A stretch of DNA of 64,000 nucleotides from the NCBI RefSeq assembly GCF_040954645.1, contig NC_092808.1:12949883-13013882 (forward strand), given 5' to 3'. A program made the translations under genes and the position numbers. Under the pieces are notes generated by a model. It searched no databases, was not told the DNA's origin, and worked only from the letters and a program-made list of their open reading frames with translations. The stretch is from Diabrotica undecimpunctata (Eukaryota > Arthropoda > Insecta > Coleoptera > Chrysomelidae). Shown here piece by piece: positions 1 to 10,922 of the stretch. Positions within the stretch are counted from its first letter, which is position 1; each line of letters begins with the position of its first letter.

Positions 1-234
1 GGTAAACCTTCGTCTGGTACACCACCTCCCATTTTGAAGAAGAAGAACCCGAATCATCATGCACCCCCTGAAATTAGACAAAGTAATTGGGGGCACTGGC
101 CACAAGTAATTGATATACCAAATGCTCTAAGATGTCACTCTAAAGTTTGCAAAAGAAAAACAAAATACATCTGCAAAAGGTGCAACGAGCCGCTGTGTCC
201 ATTGTGCTTTGAACATTTTCATACCAGTAACTGA
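1..234 (+). CDS. piggyBac-like transposase, C-terminal end (5' cut by window edge)
   Basis: The frame is open from base 1 to a TGA at 232-234. The last ~35 residues form the cysteine-rich zinc-binding tail typical of piggyBac transposases: C-x4-C-x6-C-x2-C-x5-C-x2-C-x3-H-like spacing, starting RCHSKVCKRKTKYICKRC and ending CPLCFEHFHTSN. In piggyBac this tail binds the transposon ends and helps nuclear targeting. A polyadenylation signal (AATAAA) follows near 330 and a terminal inverted repeat near 371, so this is the 3' end of an element whose catalytic part lies outside the window. No frame damage is visible in the part shown. Confidence 0.85.
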   Translation, partial: GKPSSGTPPPILKKKNPNHHAPPEIRQSNWGHWPQVIDIPNALRCHSKVCKRKTKYICKRCNEPLCPLCFEHFHTSN

Positions 235-370
235 CCATACCATGTATCGAATGTGTGTCCATGCCTGTCCAGTCTTCATGTTTTTACACTTACTATACTA
301 TTTTCTAATGTTAATTTATAATATTTCGCAATAAAATAATTTTTCTAAGAAAAAAAATTTTTTCCTTAAA

Positions 371-390
371 ATTATGCATGAGAGGGTTAA
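371..390 (+). repeat. piggyBac right terminus with TTAA target site
   Basis: The sequence ATTATGCATGAGAGGG is followed by TTAA (387-390). Read from outside it is TTAA then CCCTCTCATGCATAAT, the CCC-initial form expected of a piggyBac terminal repeat next to its TTAA target site. The other end is outside the window. Confidence 0.7.
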
Positions 391-1479
391 ATATATATCC
401 CATATATAACACGAGTAAGGTATTTAACATGTGGGATACAATCCAAAATCATGGACTTATCCTCAATCAGATATTGGCGATACCAAACCGACGACTTCGA
501 CAAACAGTACTGGAATTAAATCCTGAGAAATCTCAAGATTGAATGTTAAGCAAATTTTTTGGTTATACTATACGAGAATCCAGAGTTCTTGCTTAAAGTG
601 TGGTTCTCCGACGAAATTATCAATCGGCAAACAACTCGCTTTATTGATTTTTAGAAGCCAGACGTTATCGTGCGTATACTTTGAGGCCATTCGTGTATCA
701 CGTAACGCAATCTGTAACATTGTTTACTTTTTTATTTTCTCTTCATTGTCAGTATTCTGTTAAGTTAGTGTTAGTGTTTTAAACACGTAATACATAAGAT
801 TTATATCATCAGCTGTTCTTGACCTATAAAAGCTCTCATGCTGACTTGCCAGCACAACTGTGCCCAAATATGCCAATTGGAAAACAGCTATGGAAAACGG
901 AATTAATTGTCGCTGAAAGCGAGAGCTCCCAAAGGAAAAAATGAGCGGTGTCCACATTATTCTTATACCAGAGATTACTTATGGGAAAATGGTGGACAAT
1001 CTGGGTATCCCCTGTAAGAAATTACACATGAAACTAACAAGCGGCTCAAAAACAAGAAAATTGAACTAATTCAACAAAGAATAAATATCCTTACTGAAGA
1101 GACACTGATGTAGTGAAGGATGATCTTCATGAAGAAATAAAAATATTACATAAAGAATTAAAAGAAGAAGAAAAAAAGACACAGTGCCAATAGTGTAAAA
1201 CAAAAGCTATAAAAAAAACAATAAAAAAAATATATTACCAACTTTCCGGTGCTTTTCGCAACATAATTGTCACTTTTAAGTAAAAATGACCACTTGGATG
1301 TTACGTAACATTTAGGTAGTGGGTACAGAAAAACGTTAAAGTGCGTTACATAGATGAAGGAAGCGTTAAAAATTGCGTTAAGTAATACTTGAACGCTGTC
1401 TTACTGTTACCCAGGAACAGGTGGTCGGGCCATTTATTCAGGATCTAAGATCTAAGATTTTGTCGTGTCAAGAACGTTC
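391..1479. other. AT-rich interval without a recognised gene
   Basis: Only short open frames without recognisable motifs are seen. A lysine/glutamate-rich stretch near 1030-1190 may be decayed coding sequence, but I cannot assign it. Confidence 0.5.
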
Positions 1480-1935
1480 TGATGAATAGACAGTGGATCC
1501 AACATGAAGGGGCGATCTATACTGCAAAACCTTTCCAGGACGAGTCATTGCCCATGGGGCTGATTTCCCCTACACATCATATTCTGAGCCTGGTGCTTAC
1601 ATCTGAGGAATGTTAAAGAAAAAAATTTTAGCTGTCCAGATCCACCCAAAACTGTGACTGAATTAGGTCAAAAGATTGTCGGGAATCTAAACCAACCAAC
1701 CAGAACATTTACATTATCATCCCTTTACCTAAATACTTTTCAGTGCTGTATATTATGGCGCTTACTGTATATAAGAATAACTTAAATATAAGACTAAAGC
1801 ACAGTATGTTCTTTCTAAAGTGTACCTAAACTCTGTCAAGAACAAACACTAAAACTCTGAAAGAAGAAAAGTCGTTGTAGAACCATAGAAATATACCGAA
1901 AATTGTTACTATAAATACAGGTTGGCCTAGAAAAT
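1480..1935 (+). pseudogene. Mariner-like transposase C-terminal remnant
   Basis: Conceptual translation around 1530-1600 gives GRVIAHGADFPYTSYS-like residues followed, after a frameshift, by a tail containing LSRSTQNCD. This is the pattern found between the third catalytic acid and the C-terminus of mariner-type transposases (Y-x-PDLTP-x-D-x-x-L-W-G). The catalytic block is scrambled by indels. GTTGGCC near 1921 resembles the terminal repeat of such elements, but the partner end is not seen. A related N-terminal remnant lies at 60.4-61.0 kb. Confidence 0.45.
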
Positions 1936-2640
1936 ATATTCAGGTATAACTCTTCCTATGAAAAAGTAATAAAACAAAATTATCATGCTCTTTTCCATAT
2001 GTTTAAAAATAAGTTAGATTAGAAGCTAAATAGATTAAGATCCAAGTAAAATTCGTTAAAAAATTTAACTAAAGAGAAAAACAAACAATATCAATCATGT
2101 TATTTTACAAAATTGATCTAAAATTTACCTAGTTGCTTCGGTTTGTAAAATAAAACCTAAAATAGCAAAACCTTTAAACAAAAACTAAACATAAATAACT
2201 ATTTTAATATTTTCACAAACGAATCAAAACAATAGCATTGTCGTGATTTACCAAGTTTACTTTCAGTGGCGTATCCTGAAATTTTTGTAGGGGGGTCATG
2301 ATTCTTGAGGGTGATTTTGATACAGGATTTAGATTTTTGTTGCACCTTTACGATTGATATGATTTGTGCCTCATGTAAGGGAACCATTTTCTCAATAATT
2401 ATTTTAAGCAATATATTAAACCAATGAGAAGTTATTAAAACCCAAATACCCTAGGGGTGCAAAGAAGGGTACAACATTAAGGGGTCTTAAACTTAAACCA
2501 AAAAAAAATAATTTAAACCCACATACTCTATGACAGTGAAATCAAGTGTACAAGACTATTAAACCAAAGGAAAGTTATTAAAATATAAATACTGAAAAAT
2601 CAAGGACAGACAAAAATCAAGGACTGAAAAATCAAGCGAC
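1936..2640. other. AT-rich interval, nothing recognised
   Basis: No convincing gene. The 3' part (2560-2640) repeats AAATCAAGGAC-like words, and the following LINE appears to have inserted in this A-rich tract. Confidence 0.5.
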
Positions 2641-3003
2641 GGAAATGGATTTTTGGAGAAGAGCCGCAGGAAGATCTAGAAGAGAAAGGATTACCAACGA
2701 ACGCATTAGAGAAATAATGGGAATCAAACGAACAATCACAGATGACCTAACAACAAAACAACTTATCTGGTTCGGACACTTACAAAGAATGGACGAACAA
2801 CGAATGCCAAAAGAAATACTAAAGTGGCAACCAGAAGGAAAGAGAAAACGAGGTAGACCGAGAAAAAGTTGGAGCAAAGGAATAAATAAAGAACTGAGAG
2901 AGAGGGCCATAGAAGAAGATCTATGGAACAACCGGTCTAAGTGGCGATTGGAAGTCGGAAAACGGCGGAGAACGTTATAAACCGACAAGTAGTAGTAGTA
3001 GTA
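2641..3003 (+). mobile_element. APE-type LINE, 3' end of ORF2 with (AGT)n tail
   Basis: The open frame 2645-2980 encodes the C-terminal block of a non-LTR retrotransposon polyprotein: IWFGHLQRMDEQRMPK followed by GKRKRGRPRKSW, the 'WFGH-x-x-RM ... GRPR-x-x-W' pattern seen downstream of the reverse transcriptase in RTE-like insect LINEs. The stop is followed by a short (AGT)n run at 2988-3003, the type of simple 3' tail RTE-like elements carry. The copy is heavily 5' truncated. The flanks share AAATCAAGNNAC words, possibly a target duplication, but they lie in a repetitive A-rich tract. Confidence 0.75.
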
Positions 3004-3239
3004 AAATCAAGGACAGTCAATTTACACTAGGTATTTTAAAGACAATTAATTTAAACCCACCGATCCTATGGCTACAAAATCAAGAACAAACTAAGAATAA
3101 ATAATTATAAACCAAAGTTAAGTAATTTAAATGCAATAACTCAATGTAAGTGTAAACATTAATTAATGTATTAAACATTCCTAATAAACTCTATCTTATC
3201 GTTGGATATCCGATATCAATTTGTAAAAACATTCATGTA

Positions 3240-3535
3240 TTCCTTTGAAATGAGGTGCTGGGAAGAATGAGGACTGAGAGAGAACTCCTAAATATGGTAA
3301 ACAACAGAAAAACGAGTTATCTAGGACATATTTACAGAGGAGAAAAATATCACTTTCTACGACTCATAATGGAAGGGAAAGTAGAAGGAAAAAGAGGTCC
3401 AGGAAGAAGAAAATGCTCCTGGCTATGTAAGAAACTGGACAGGCATGGACACACATTCGATATTAAGAACAGCTCAGGATAAAGAGCAATTTGCTATAGT
3501 TCTAGCCAACCTTCCGTAATGAAGAAGAAACCTTA
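3240..3535 (+). mobile_element. LINE 3' fragment of the (GAA)n-tailed family
   Basis: The frame 3255-3482 encodes TSYLGHIYRGEKYHFLRLIM and GKRGPGRRKCSWL, matching the C-terminal block of the LINEs at 7955-8771, 29428-30668, 29656-30035 and 33728-33912. It ends with GAAGAAGAAA-rich tail sequence near 3520-3542, like the other members. Reverse transcriptase and endonuclease are missing, so the copy is dead. Confidence 0.75.
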
Positions 3536-3985
3536 AGAAGAAGTGTAAACAACAAGTTTGCTAAAAACCGATTCAGCATTTGATCTTTTATTTTAAAGAA
3601 TGCATTTAGTATCCTCTATGGCCTCAGTAGCCTTCTTCAAATCTAATTTTGGTGACTGAAGAAGACGACTCAGTGATACAGTTGTACCTAAAAGATCACT
3701 AAGACAAAATACTGAAATGGGAAATTCTTAGTTTGCATTAATGAAAATGCATCAGCTGAGATTTTACTGTCCTTCCACGTAGAAAATGTTTCACGAGCGT
3801 TGTATATTTTGATAATTGATTAGCCGTGAACTGAAGATGACCTTCATGCCTTTCAACCCAACGAGTTTCACAAATACCTTGGACAGCAGCCCCCAGTTCC
3901 TTTATTTGCATTCACTAACGTATCAGAGAGAGCTAATGCAACAACAATATTCACTTTGATATTTACTATAGATAAATTGTAAAAT

Positions 3986-4594
3986 AAAATCCACAAGGAA
4001 AATAATTCCTGTAGCTGGCTGTATACCACGTATAACAAAAGAGGTTAGTCTTTGTATGTGGGTATATTTTATTTTATAAAAACCCTTAAAAGGGCAACAT
4101 TACAAGCACGAACGTTTTCGGAACAACTGTTCCATCATCAGGTTAAAATACAGGTTACCATGCCTGAGCCACCAAAATATTTGGGTAAAAACCCTTTAAA
4201 ATGAAAAAAGTTACCAAAGATTGTACATGATGTTGATAATATTATATGATGTTTAATATTTTAATTAGATTTTACTTCAGGTAACATACACCCATGCTTA
4301 AGTGAGTTCCAGTGTCCGGAGAGTAAACCTCTTCAAACGGACTACGGCTGGCAACTGGCCAGTTGCCAGCCGTATATAATATCGTATGCCATCATATAAT
4401 ATTATCAACATCATGTACAATCTTTGGTAACTTTTTTTCATTTTAAAGGGTTTTTACCCAAATATTTTGGTGGCTCAGGCATGGTAACCTGTATTTTAAC
4501 CTGATGATGGAACAGTTGTTCCGAAAACGTTCGTGCTTGTAATGTTGCCCTTTTAAGGGTTTTTATAAAATAAAATATACCCACATACAAAGAC
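3986..4594. mobile_element. 0.6-kb fold-back insertion with 13-bp target duplication (PLE-like)
   Basis: Two arms of about 207 bp (4045-4251 and 4390-4597) are nearly perfect reverse complements, with one A-run length difference. The spacer (4252-4389) contains a 30-bp perfect palindrome at 4344-4373. The 13-bp word TAAATTGTAAAAT occurs at 3973-3985 and 4595-4607, which makes the insertion 3986-4594. Between the left duplication and the arms lies a 59-bp tail beginning AAAATCCACAAGGAAAATA. An insert at 42788-43025 has the same plan and a matching tail word. Variable long target duplications and inverted terminal repeats with a short tail resemble Penelope-like elements, but no protein is encoded. 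Confidence 0.7.
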
Positions 4595-5199
4595 TAAATT
4601 GTAAAATGTAGCACATAGTCTCAACAATTATTATAATACATATTCAAATTACAAACAACCAATTCATAGACAAAACTGAAGAAATACCTAATACAAAATA
4701 AAAATGTGCTGAGTTCGTGCGAAAAGTCATGTCATGTACATTGAATAATGTGTGGGCGGTAATTCGATCTCATCGATAATCGAACAATTCTTTGGCACTC
4801 AAATGACGAATTGACAAAATTTGAAAATCGCGTAACTCTGGGTAGCGTTAGTCGAGGTATTACTGTATTCAGAATTGTTGATATTTTTAAAGAGCAATTT
4901 AAAAAGGCTTCTGCATAATTCTACACTTACCCTTGGAATAAATGGGTTTGAATCATTTTAACTCTTGACTTCCTGCTTATAGGGTTGATGGGTTTTAAAT
5001 TATTTTTTTTTAGGATTATTTGATTGATATTTAATTTTAATTCGTGGGGGGTCACAACCCCCGTGACTCCCCCTCCCTTGGATCCGCCACTGTTTACTTT
5101 GACACTATTTAATGTAAGTTGGCTAATAAATAAATGTTAAAATGAATTAAATAAACTCATCGACCAAAATTAGTGCACCATTAACATTTTTTTAAATAA

Positions 5200-5600
5200 A
5201 TTGGATGAAATTATAGCCTTCAAGATCTAACGGACACTTACGCCCTGTTTTCGATAAATCCTCCCATCAGTAAAATATTTTAAGGGAATCTCACTCCCAT
5301 TTTCTCCAGATCCTCTCTTCCACCTTTTTCTAGGCTGTCCTATAGATTTTTTTCTCCCAACTGGTCTTTCCCAAAACACATTGTTTATAAGGCGATTGTC
5401 AATACTGCGTATTACATGCTCTATCCATCTTAGTCTATTGGCATTTGTATACCTCACTAGATTTTCCTTTCCGAAGAAAGACTCTAACTCGTTGTTGTGC
5501 TGCTTATTCATTCGTTTATTACGCTATCTCTGCAAGGGTCATACATTACTCGAATGATTTTACCTTCCCACACCAGCAATTTATTTATTTTGTAACGTTA
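5200..5600 (-). mobile_element. LINE ORF2 C-terminal fragment
   Basis: On the minus strand 5511-5227 encodes ELESFFGKENLVRYTNANRL, RLRWIEHVIRSIDNRL and GQPRKRWKR, the C-terminal LINE block after the reverse transcriptase (RLRW-x-x-H-V ... GRPRKRW). The frame is open to its stop at 5227. No endonuclease or reverse transcriptase remains. Boundaries are approximate. Confidence 0.7.
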
Positions 5601-5853
5601 TAAACGTCACATGTTTGTTATTTTTCTTCAAATACGTATTTTACTCCAATTTCTGTTGATTTTATTCATTTTTTTAACTTTCTGTTCTATTATATATAAC
5701 TTTCTAACAACTAAAAACTTTTCTCTTTGTTTAGATTTGCATTTAAGATATAACGTGTCTACACTTCGAAGGCTAGAGCTAGTCGAAGTCCAAAAAAATT
5801 GGCTTCCAACGTTAGTTAGGGTTATATTTTTAAACATTGGAGCCCAATGTGGG

Positions 5854-5926
5854 GCCCGGCTAGCTCAGTCGGTAGAGCATGACACTCTTAATCTCAGGAT
5901 CGTGGTTTAGAGCCCCACGTTGGGCA
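5854..5926 (+). tRNA. tRNA-Lys(CTT)-like gene, probably a pseudogene or tRNA-derived repeat
   Basis: The 73-nt cloverleaf can be folded by eye. Acceptor GCCCGGC/GTTGGGC pairs with two G-T pairs, the D arm has an intact A box (TAGCTCAGTCGG), and the anticodon loop is CTCTTAA with anticodon CTT. Damage is visible: one mismatch in the anticodon stem (TGACA against TCTCA) and two changes in the T arm, where GTGGTTTAGAG replaces the expected GTGGGTTCGAG and breaks the B box. CCA follows directly at 5927-5929, which eukaryotic nuclear tRNA genes normally lack and which hints at a retrotransposed tRNA copy. A working gene cannot be excluded. Confidence 0.7.
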
Positions 5927-5929
5927 CCA

Positions 5930-7555
5930 ATGTCTAACAATATAGTCCCAACATTAGTTTGAGTTAATTGTTACAACTTCTTTTTGTGTTAGCGTCCATA
6001 TTTCGCTTCGGTATGTGACTTTGAGCAATAATATGAGTATTTAAATTGTTATATTTATGAAATATAGAAATAAGGTTGGTCAAAAAATGATATTATAGCG
6101 CAACTCCGAAGGTAAGAAAATCCTGGAACAAGCCAAGAGTTATAAAGGATTATCGAGCTAATGATGATATAGACGAATCTTCCCACTATTTTGAAGAGCT
6201 TGAACAAAATTGCTTGACATTTACATGAATACTTGGTAACATGGGTCGTTTATATATTGGTAAAACAAATATTGCGCCAAGAGAAATCCTTTTAAAGTTC
6301 TCATAAGAAGCTTCTGCTACTTTTCGAAAGCACAGAGTTTCGTGTAGTGAAGTTTAACGAAAGCATAAGAGCTACAGCTGGCTGTAGTTAGTTTTGTTCC
6401 CATTAATGGTGCGCTAATATTGTTCAGAAGTTTATACACAATATTTTTGTTTATATAACCAAAAATGTATACATGCATTAAAACCAATGTTCTCCATTTT
6501 TCAGCAACAACTAAATATAAATTAAATGTTTCTTATCATTAATTAGTACATTAAATTTTTTATTATAAAAATCATTGTTTATCAATCATCAAAGTTTATC
6601 AATTTGTAAATCATTTGTTTTTAAGATTTAAAAATAAATAATATCACATACAAGCTTTTCATGAGATTACCAAATATTTGACAACTCAAATTTAAATAAA
6701 TATATAAACATAAGCATTCAAACAATATTCCGCATTTACGTCATGATTTCGGTCGGGGATATGACATAAGGTGAAGTAGACGGGCTCGGTTCCGCGTTCC
6801 GCCATATTGGATAGTACTCCTTGTCATATTTGGTAGTATCACACTAACTCCAAAGTATTAATATATTAACCAAAACTAAGTTGAAGAATCGGAATTTTTT
6901 GTTGAAAGTTTTGATGGAAATTTACATAACGGTATCATAAATATAGCTTGAATTAATTTGAATCCGTACCTGCCCGTCGCCATATTGGATATAACACAGT
7001 GTCGCATAAAGTGGTCCCATTTATTAGTGTCATTTAGTTTGTGTCATATTTTCTCTCTTCCACATCACTGGAACGGAAGAACGGTATTCTTTTAGTGTCC
7101 ATACCATATACGTATATATTAACATAGACCGAGCATACCGGCGGAGTCTGCTGACGACAAGATCTCTTCCGATTGTTTTATCTGTCTCTCTCTAGCGTAT
7201 TCAAATTCTTCACTCTCATTCCCCACCATAATGAACGAAAAAAGAATATATCGTCGTCACTTAGCTCTACAGACTACTCAGTATATATTAATATTTACGT
7301 CTATGGTACATACTCAGCAAGGGCACTGCTGTGTTAACAAGTGAGAAATGTTTTAGCGTCGCTTGTGCTTGGGGTGTACGCCATTAATATTTGGCGGCAA
7401 ATTCAAAATTTGTGTTCTGAATAATATAATATTATATATCATTTGAATGCAATGAAAAATCAATATAGCCGTAAAATAACGAATAAAAGCTTATCATGTA
7501 CTATAACATATACTCTCTTTGTCCAAAAATATAATATAAATTTACAATAATATAT
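5930..7555. other. Long AT-rich interval without a recognised gene
   Basis: No supported coding region. A weak inverted repeat (7103-7137 against 7276-7308, ACCATA-ACGTA-ATATTAA core) may mark a small decayed MITE. Confidence 0.4.
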
Positions 7556-7954
7556 TTGAGAGATGAACGAACTAACAAAAACGAAACACATTTAGAAGGA
7601 AACATGGGCAGACAAAGGTTGAAAAAGCAAGACCTAAAAATTGTCATGGGTGACTTCAAGGCCAAAGTTGGAGCTAGCAAAACATCATCTGCAGTTGGAC
7701 CATTTGGACCAAGAAACCAGAACGATCGGGAAGATACATTGGAAATTTGTGCGAAAGCAAATCAATAAGTAATAATGAACACCTAGTGTAAGCTACACCC
7801 AAGGAAATTGTACACCTGGAAATCTCCACAGGATTCTATAGGAAGGATTGTAAGAAATCAGATTGATTACATGCTAGTAAAATGGAACGGAGTAGAATGG
7901 AACGATGATATAAGCAGAATGACAACAAATAGAAGTAGTAAAGACAGTAAGATA
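7556..7954 (+). mobile_element. RTE-like LINE, endonuclease fragment
   Basis: Two frames (7556-7768 and 7808-8002) carry the C-terminal half of an APE-type endonuclease. First KIVMGDFKAKVG, the N/D-containing GDFNAKVG box with N changed to K, and a GPFGPRNQNDR motif; then YTWKSPQD and RNQIDYML. Both are standard parts of RTE-like ORF2. A frameshift separates them. The fragment is cut at 7954 by insertion of another LINE. Confidence 0.8.
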
Positions 7955-8771
7955 ACGAACGGCGAGTTAACGAACAATATAAGATTGCCGACGACACGGT
8001 GATCCTTGCCAGTACCATAGACGAATTACAGCAGGTAATGGAAAGAGTTTATTCAGTTAGTGAGGAATACGGCCTGAGCCTCAACTTCAAGAAGATAAAG
8101 TGGATGCTGATAAGCAGGAAGCAACAGCCTGCTCGACAGTTACGGATAAGTAACATACTAATTGACCATGTAGAATCTTATGTGTACCTTGGCACCAACG
8201 TAAATGCAAAATGGGAACAGGCCACAGAAATTAAGGCGAGAATAGAACGAGCTAGAGCAGCATTTAGCAATATGAAAAAGCTCCTCATAAGCAGGGATTT
8301 GTCTCTTCCCCTAAAACTACGTCTAGTTAAATGCTACATTTTTCCGATCTTACTGTATGGTGTGGAGGCCTGGACGTTGACGGAGACGCTCACGAGAAAA
8401 CTAGAAGCATTCGAAATGTGGGTGTACCGACGCATTCTTCGTATATCTTGGACCGAGCATGTCACCAACACAGAGGTAATCCAAAGAATCGGAAAGGAGA
8501 AAGAAATCGTGAATACAATTAAACAAAGAAAGCTTGAATATCTAGGCCACATATTGAGACACGATAAGTACCGTCTACTGCAATTGATTGTCCAGGGAAA
8601 AATAGACAATAAGCGAGGGCCAGGCAGGAGAAGACACTCGTGGCTCCAAAATCTGAGAAAGTGGTTCGGGCTCACATCAGTCGAACTATTCAGAAGCGCC
8701 GCAAATAAGATCAGAATTGCCATGTTAATAGCCAACGTTCGCAACGGACAGGGCACTTGAAGAAGAAGAAG
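7955..8771 (+). mobile_element. LINE of the (GAA)n-tailed family, inserted in another LINE
   Basis: The 15-bp word AAAGACAGTAAGATA flanks the insert at 7940-7954 and 8772-8786. The main frame (7999-8760, 253 codons) starts just after the ADD box of the reverse transcriptase (KIADDTVILAST). It continues through the thumb (ESYVYLGTNVNAKW), the IFPILLYGVEAWTLTE region, and the C-terminal EYLGHILRHDKYRLLQLI and GKIDNKRGPGRRRHSWL block, ending RNGQGT. A (GAA)n tail follows. The copy is 5' truncated at the catalytic motif, so it is inactive, but it is the best-preserved 3' half of this family in the window. Confidence 0.85.
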
Positions 8772-8786
8772 AAAGACAGTAAGATA

Positions 8787-9639
8787 TGGTTGAACATTTT
8801 GGAAAATTTGGAAAAATTGTTTCTCCACTTTTCTAGATTTTAGTGGGTCTCCAAACCTTCCTCCGCTAACTCTTCTGTAGTATAATATTGGATATATAAA
8901 ATAAAAACGGGATGTCAATAGAATGAAATACCTATTTTACAGCTTTTTTGTCTTTTAGTACATGAATGTTTGTAAAATCATTCACTTAGCAGATTCAGCC
9001 ACTTTTTTAAATGCATTATTACATTTTTTCAGAGTTCAGTCAGAAGCTTGAGTGGGAAAGAGATGCCAGTGCCTACGAAACCAACAAAACTACAAGGGAG
9101 AGAGAGATGTTTTTTCAAAATCTAGTATGTTAAGAAATCCTATATGTGTTGAACGCTTCCAGAATTTTATGTTAGAGGTCCGGTGAAATTTTTATTAGAT
9201 CACAAATTTTAGAGAAAATAATCAAATTTCTGTAAGTATCGATGACTAAAACGCGGAATATTACTCCAACACTTACATATTACAATTACTAAATTACTTT
9301 TTAACTTTCCACCAGTGTTATTTAGATCATATAAGATGCGGACATAATAAATTACATAAAATTTCGGATTGTTTCCTTTAGACTAATTATAAAAATAACA
9401 CCAGAAGAATCTTGTACCTAATATTGAGTAATAGCTGTCATTTCATGCTCATTATTATGATCATTTATACATTCACTTTCAAAATATCTTTTGATGTTGT
9501 TCTATGCAAAATTTCATCATCATCAATTTTGCGCAAGTTGTATCTAGTTATGCAAAGTTTAAAATACTTTAATTTACGTTTCCACATCTAGAATGAAGCC
9601 CTTTATATACTTTATACTCAAATTGTTCTATCTAATATG
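8787..9639. other. AT-rich interval, nothing recognised
   Basis: No convincing coding or structural feature. Confidence 0.5.
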
Positions 9640-10221
9640 TACGACGGCGGTCCGATGATAAGTACTTAGCCTCATCGCCCGATGGCGCCACTATCGCAAG
9701 ATATTTACTACAGAAACGAATCCACTAGTTGACACCAGAGATCAAGGAAGGTTCAAAACAGTGACCTTCACCCGGCGAACGTGCTCCGAATAAGGCGAAG
9801 ACTGTAGGTATGATCTACATCTACTACCTGGAGAAGGTCAAAACGATTACAGGTTTCTACTATGCGGAATTATTAAACCGATTCGACGCCGGATTGCAGA
9901 AAAAACGGCACCATTTGTCGAAGAAAAAAGTGCTCTTCCACCGTATTTTCCAGATTTGGCCCCGTGCGACTTATTTTTGTTTTCAAACTTGAAAAAGTCA
10001 CTCACCGGGCAGAAATTAGAGTTGAATGAGGTCACCGTCGCCCGGGGAAGTAGGTACTTTGCAGATTTCGACAAAACCTATTTCTCAGACGGGTTAAAGA
10101 AGGTGGAGAATCACTGGGTCAAGTGTATCCAGTTAAAAGGAGACTGTTCATAAATAAATCGGAACTTTTGATAACTTTTGTAGGCTTCTGTATGCTAAGT
10201 ACTTATCGGACCACCCTCGTA
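9640..10221 (+). mobile_element. Internally deleted mariner element with terminal repeats
   Basis: The left end (CGACGGCGGTCCGAT, then AAGTACTTAGC) and the right end in reverse (CGAGGGTGGTCCGAT, then AAGTACTTAGC) form inverted repeats of about 28 bp, each flanked by TA (9640-9641 and 10220-10221). Inside are pieces of a mariner transposase: TGFYYAELLNRFDAGL near 9850, then after a deletion and frame change YFPDLAPCDLFLFSNLK (the third catalytic D region) and ENHWVKCIQLKGDCS at the C-terminus (10153). At about 580 bp it has lost the N-terminal half and depends on another copy to move. Confidence 0.85.
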
Positions 10222-10318
10222 CTGTGGTTACGTTAAATTCAGAAAAAAATTATAAAATAAAAAAAAATTGACTAGAATATCATATGAGATGGATACTGGA
10301 AAGACAAATGCATTATTA

Positions 10319-10521
10319 TACAGAGTGACCAACTTATATTTCCATATCAGGATATACACAGGGAAACACTGTTGGGCAAAAATCATAAATGTTGTATAAA
10401 TTCTTAAATTTTCTATATTTTTTATGCTTTTTTAATATTTTTTAACACAATTAAAGTACTGGGTTTCTGATATCTGATGACAGAGATAAGGATCTCCGAA
10501 GTATAAGTTGATCACCCCGTA
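10319..10521. mobile_element. Short MITE with TA-flanked inverted repeats
   Basis: CAGAGTGACCAACTTATA at 10321 and the reverse of 10502-10519 (CGGGGTGATCAACTTATA) pair with three mismatches. TA dinucleotides flank both ends (10319-10320, 10520-10521). The element is about 199 bp and noncoding, consistent with a mariner-type MITE. Confidence 0.65.
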
Positions 10522-10752
10522 CAATCGCAATGGTTATAACTTTGATAATAAACCCTAATAGGTTTAGAAACGGTATTTATACAGAAAAGTCACTGGTTGA
10601 TGAGCGTTTGGTGTGATTCTACCAAAAAACAAAAGTTACAGCACCACAACTTTGTAACCACAACTTTGTAATAAATGTATGTACTGTACCTATAGTAATG
10701 ATGGAACATACATTTCACACGAAAGTGAATATATAGATAACCAAAATTGTTC

Positions 10753-10758
10753 TTTAAT
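10753..10758 (-). promoter_or_regulatory. Candidate polyadenylation signal for the Xkr gene
   Basis: ATTAAA on the minus strand, 165 bp past the stop codon of the terminal Xkr exon. It is the closest such hexamer seen; its use is inferred from position only. Confidence 0.3.
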
Positions 10759-10922
10759 GAGTATGTTGATGTACCTACATGATCTACTAGGAACATGCGT
10801 GTGCGTCATCAGCAAGATTCTAACATTTTTGAGAAAATACTCGTGTCTTTCATTTATCAAACGGTATTTTCTCTACCAACCAATACCGGCGAGGTCTTCA
10901 TTACATGTTCCAACAATAACCA

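Noticed and set aside
2632..2988. 118-codon minus-strand open frame
   Set aside because: Antisense of the LINE C-terminus, with low-complexity hydrophobic translation.
8334..8918. 194-codon minus-strand open frame
   Set aside because: It is the antisense shadow of the LINE reverse transcriptase at 7955-8771 and has no motif of its own.
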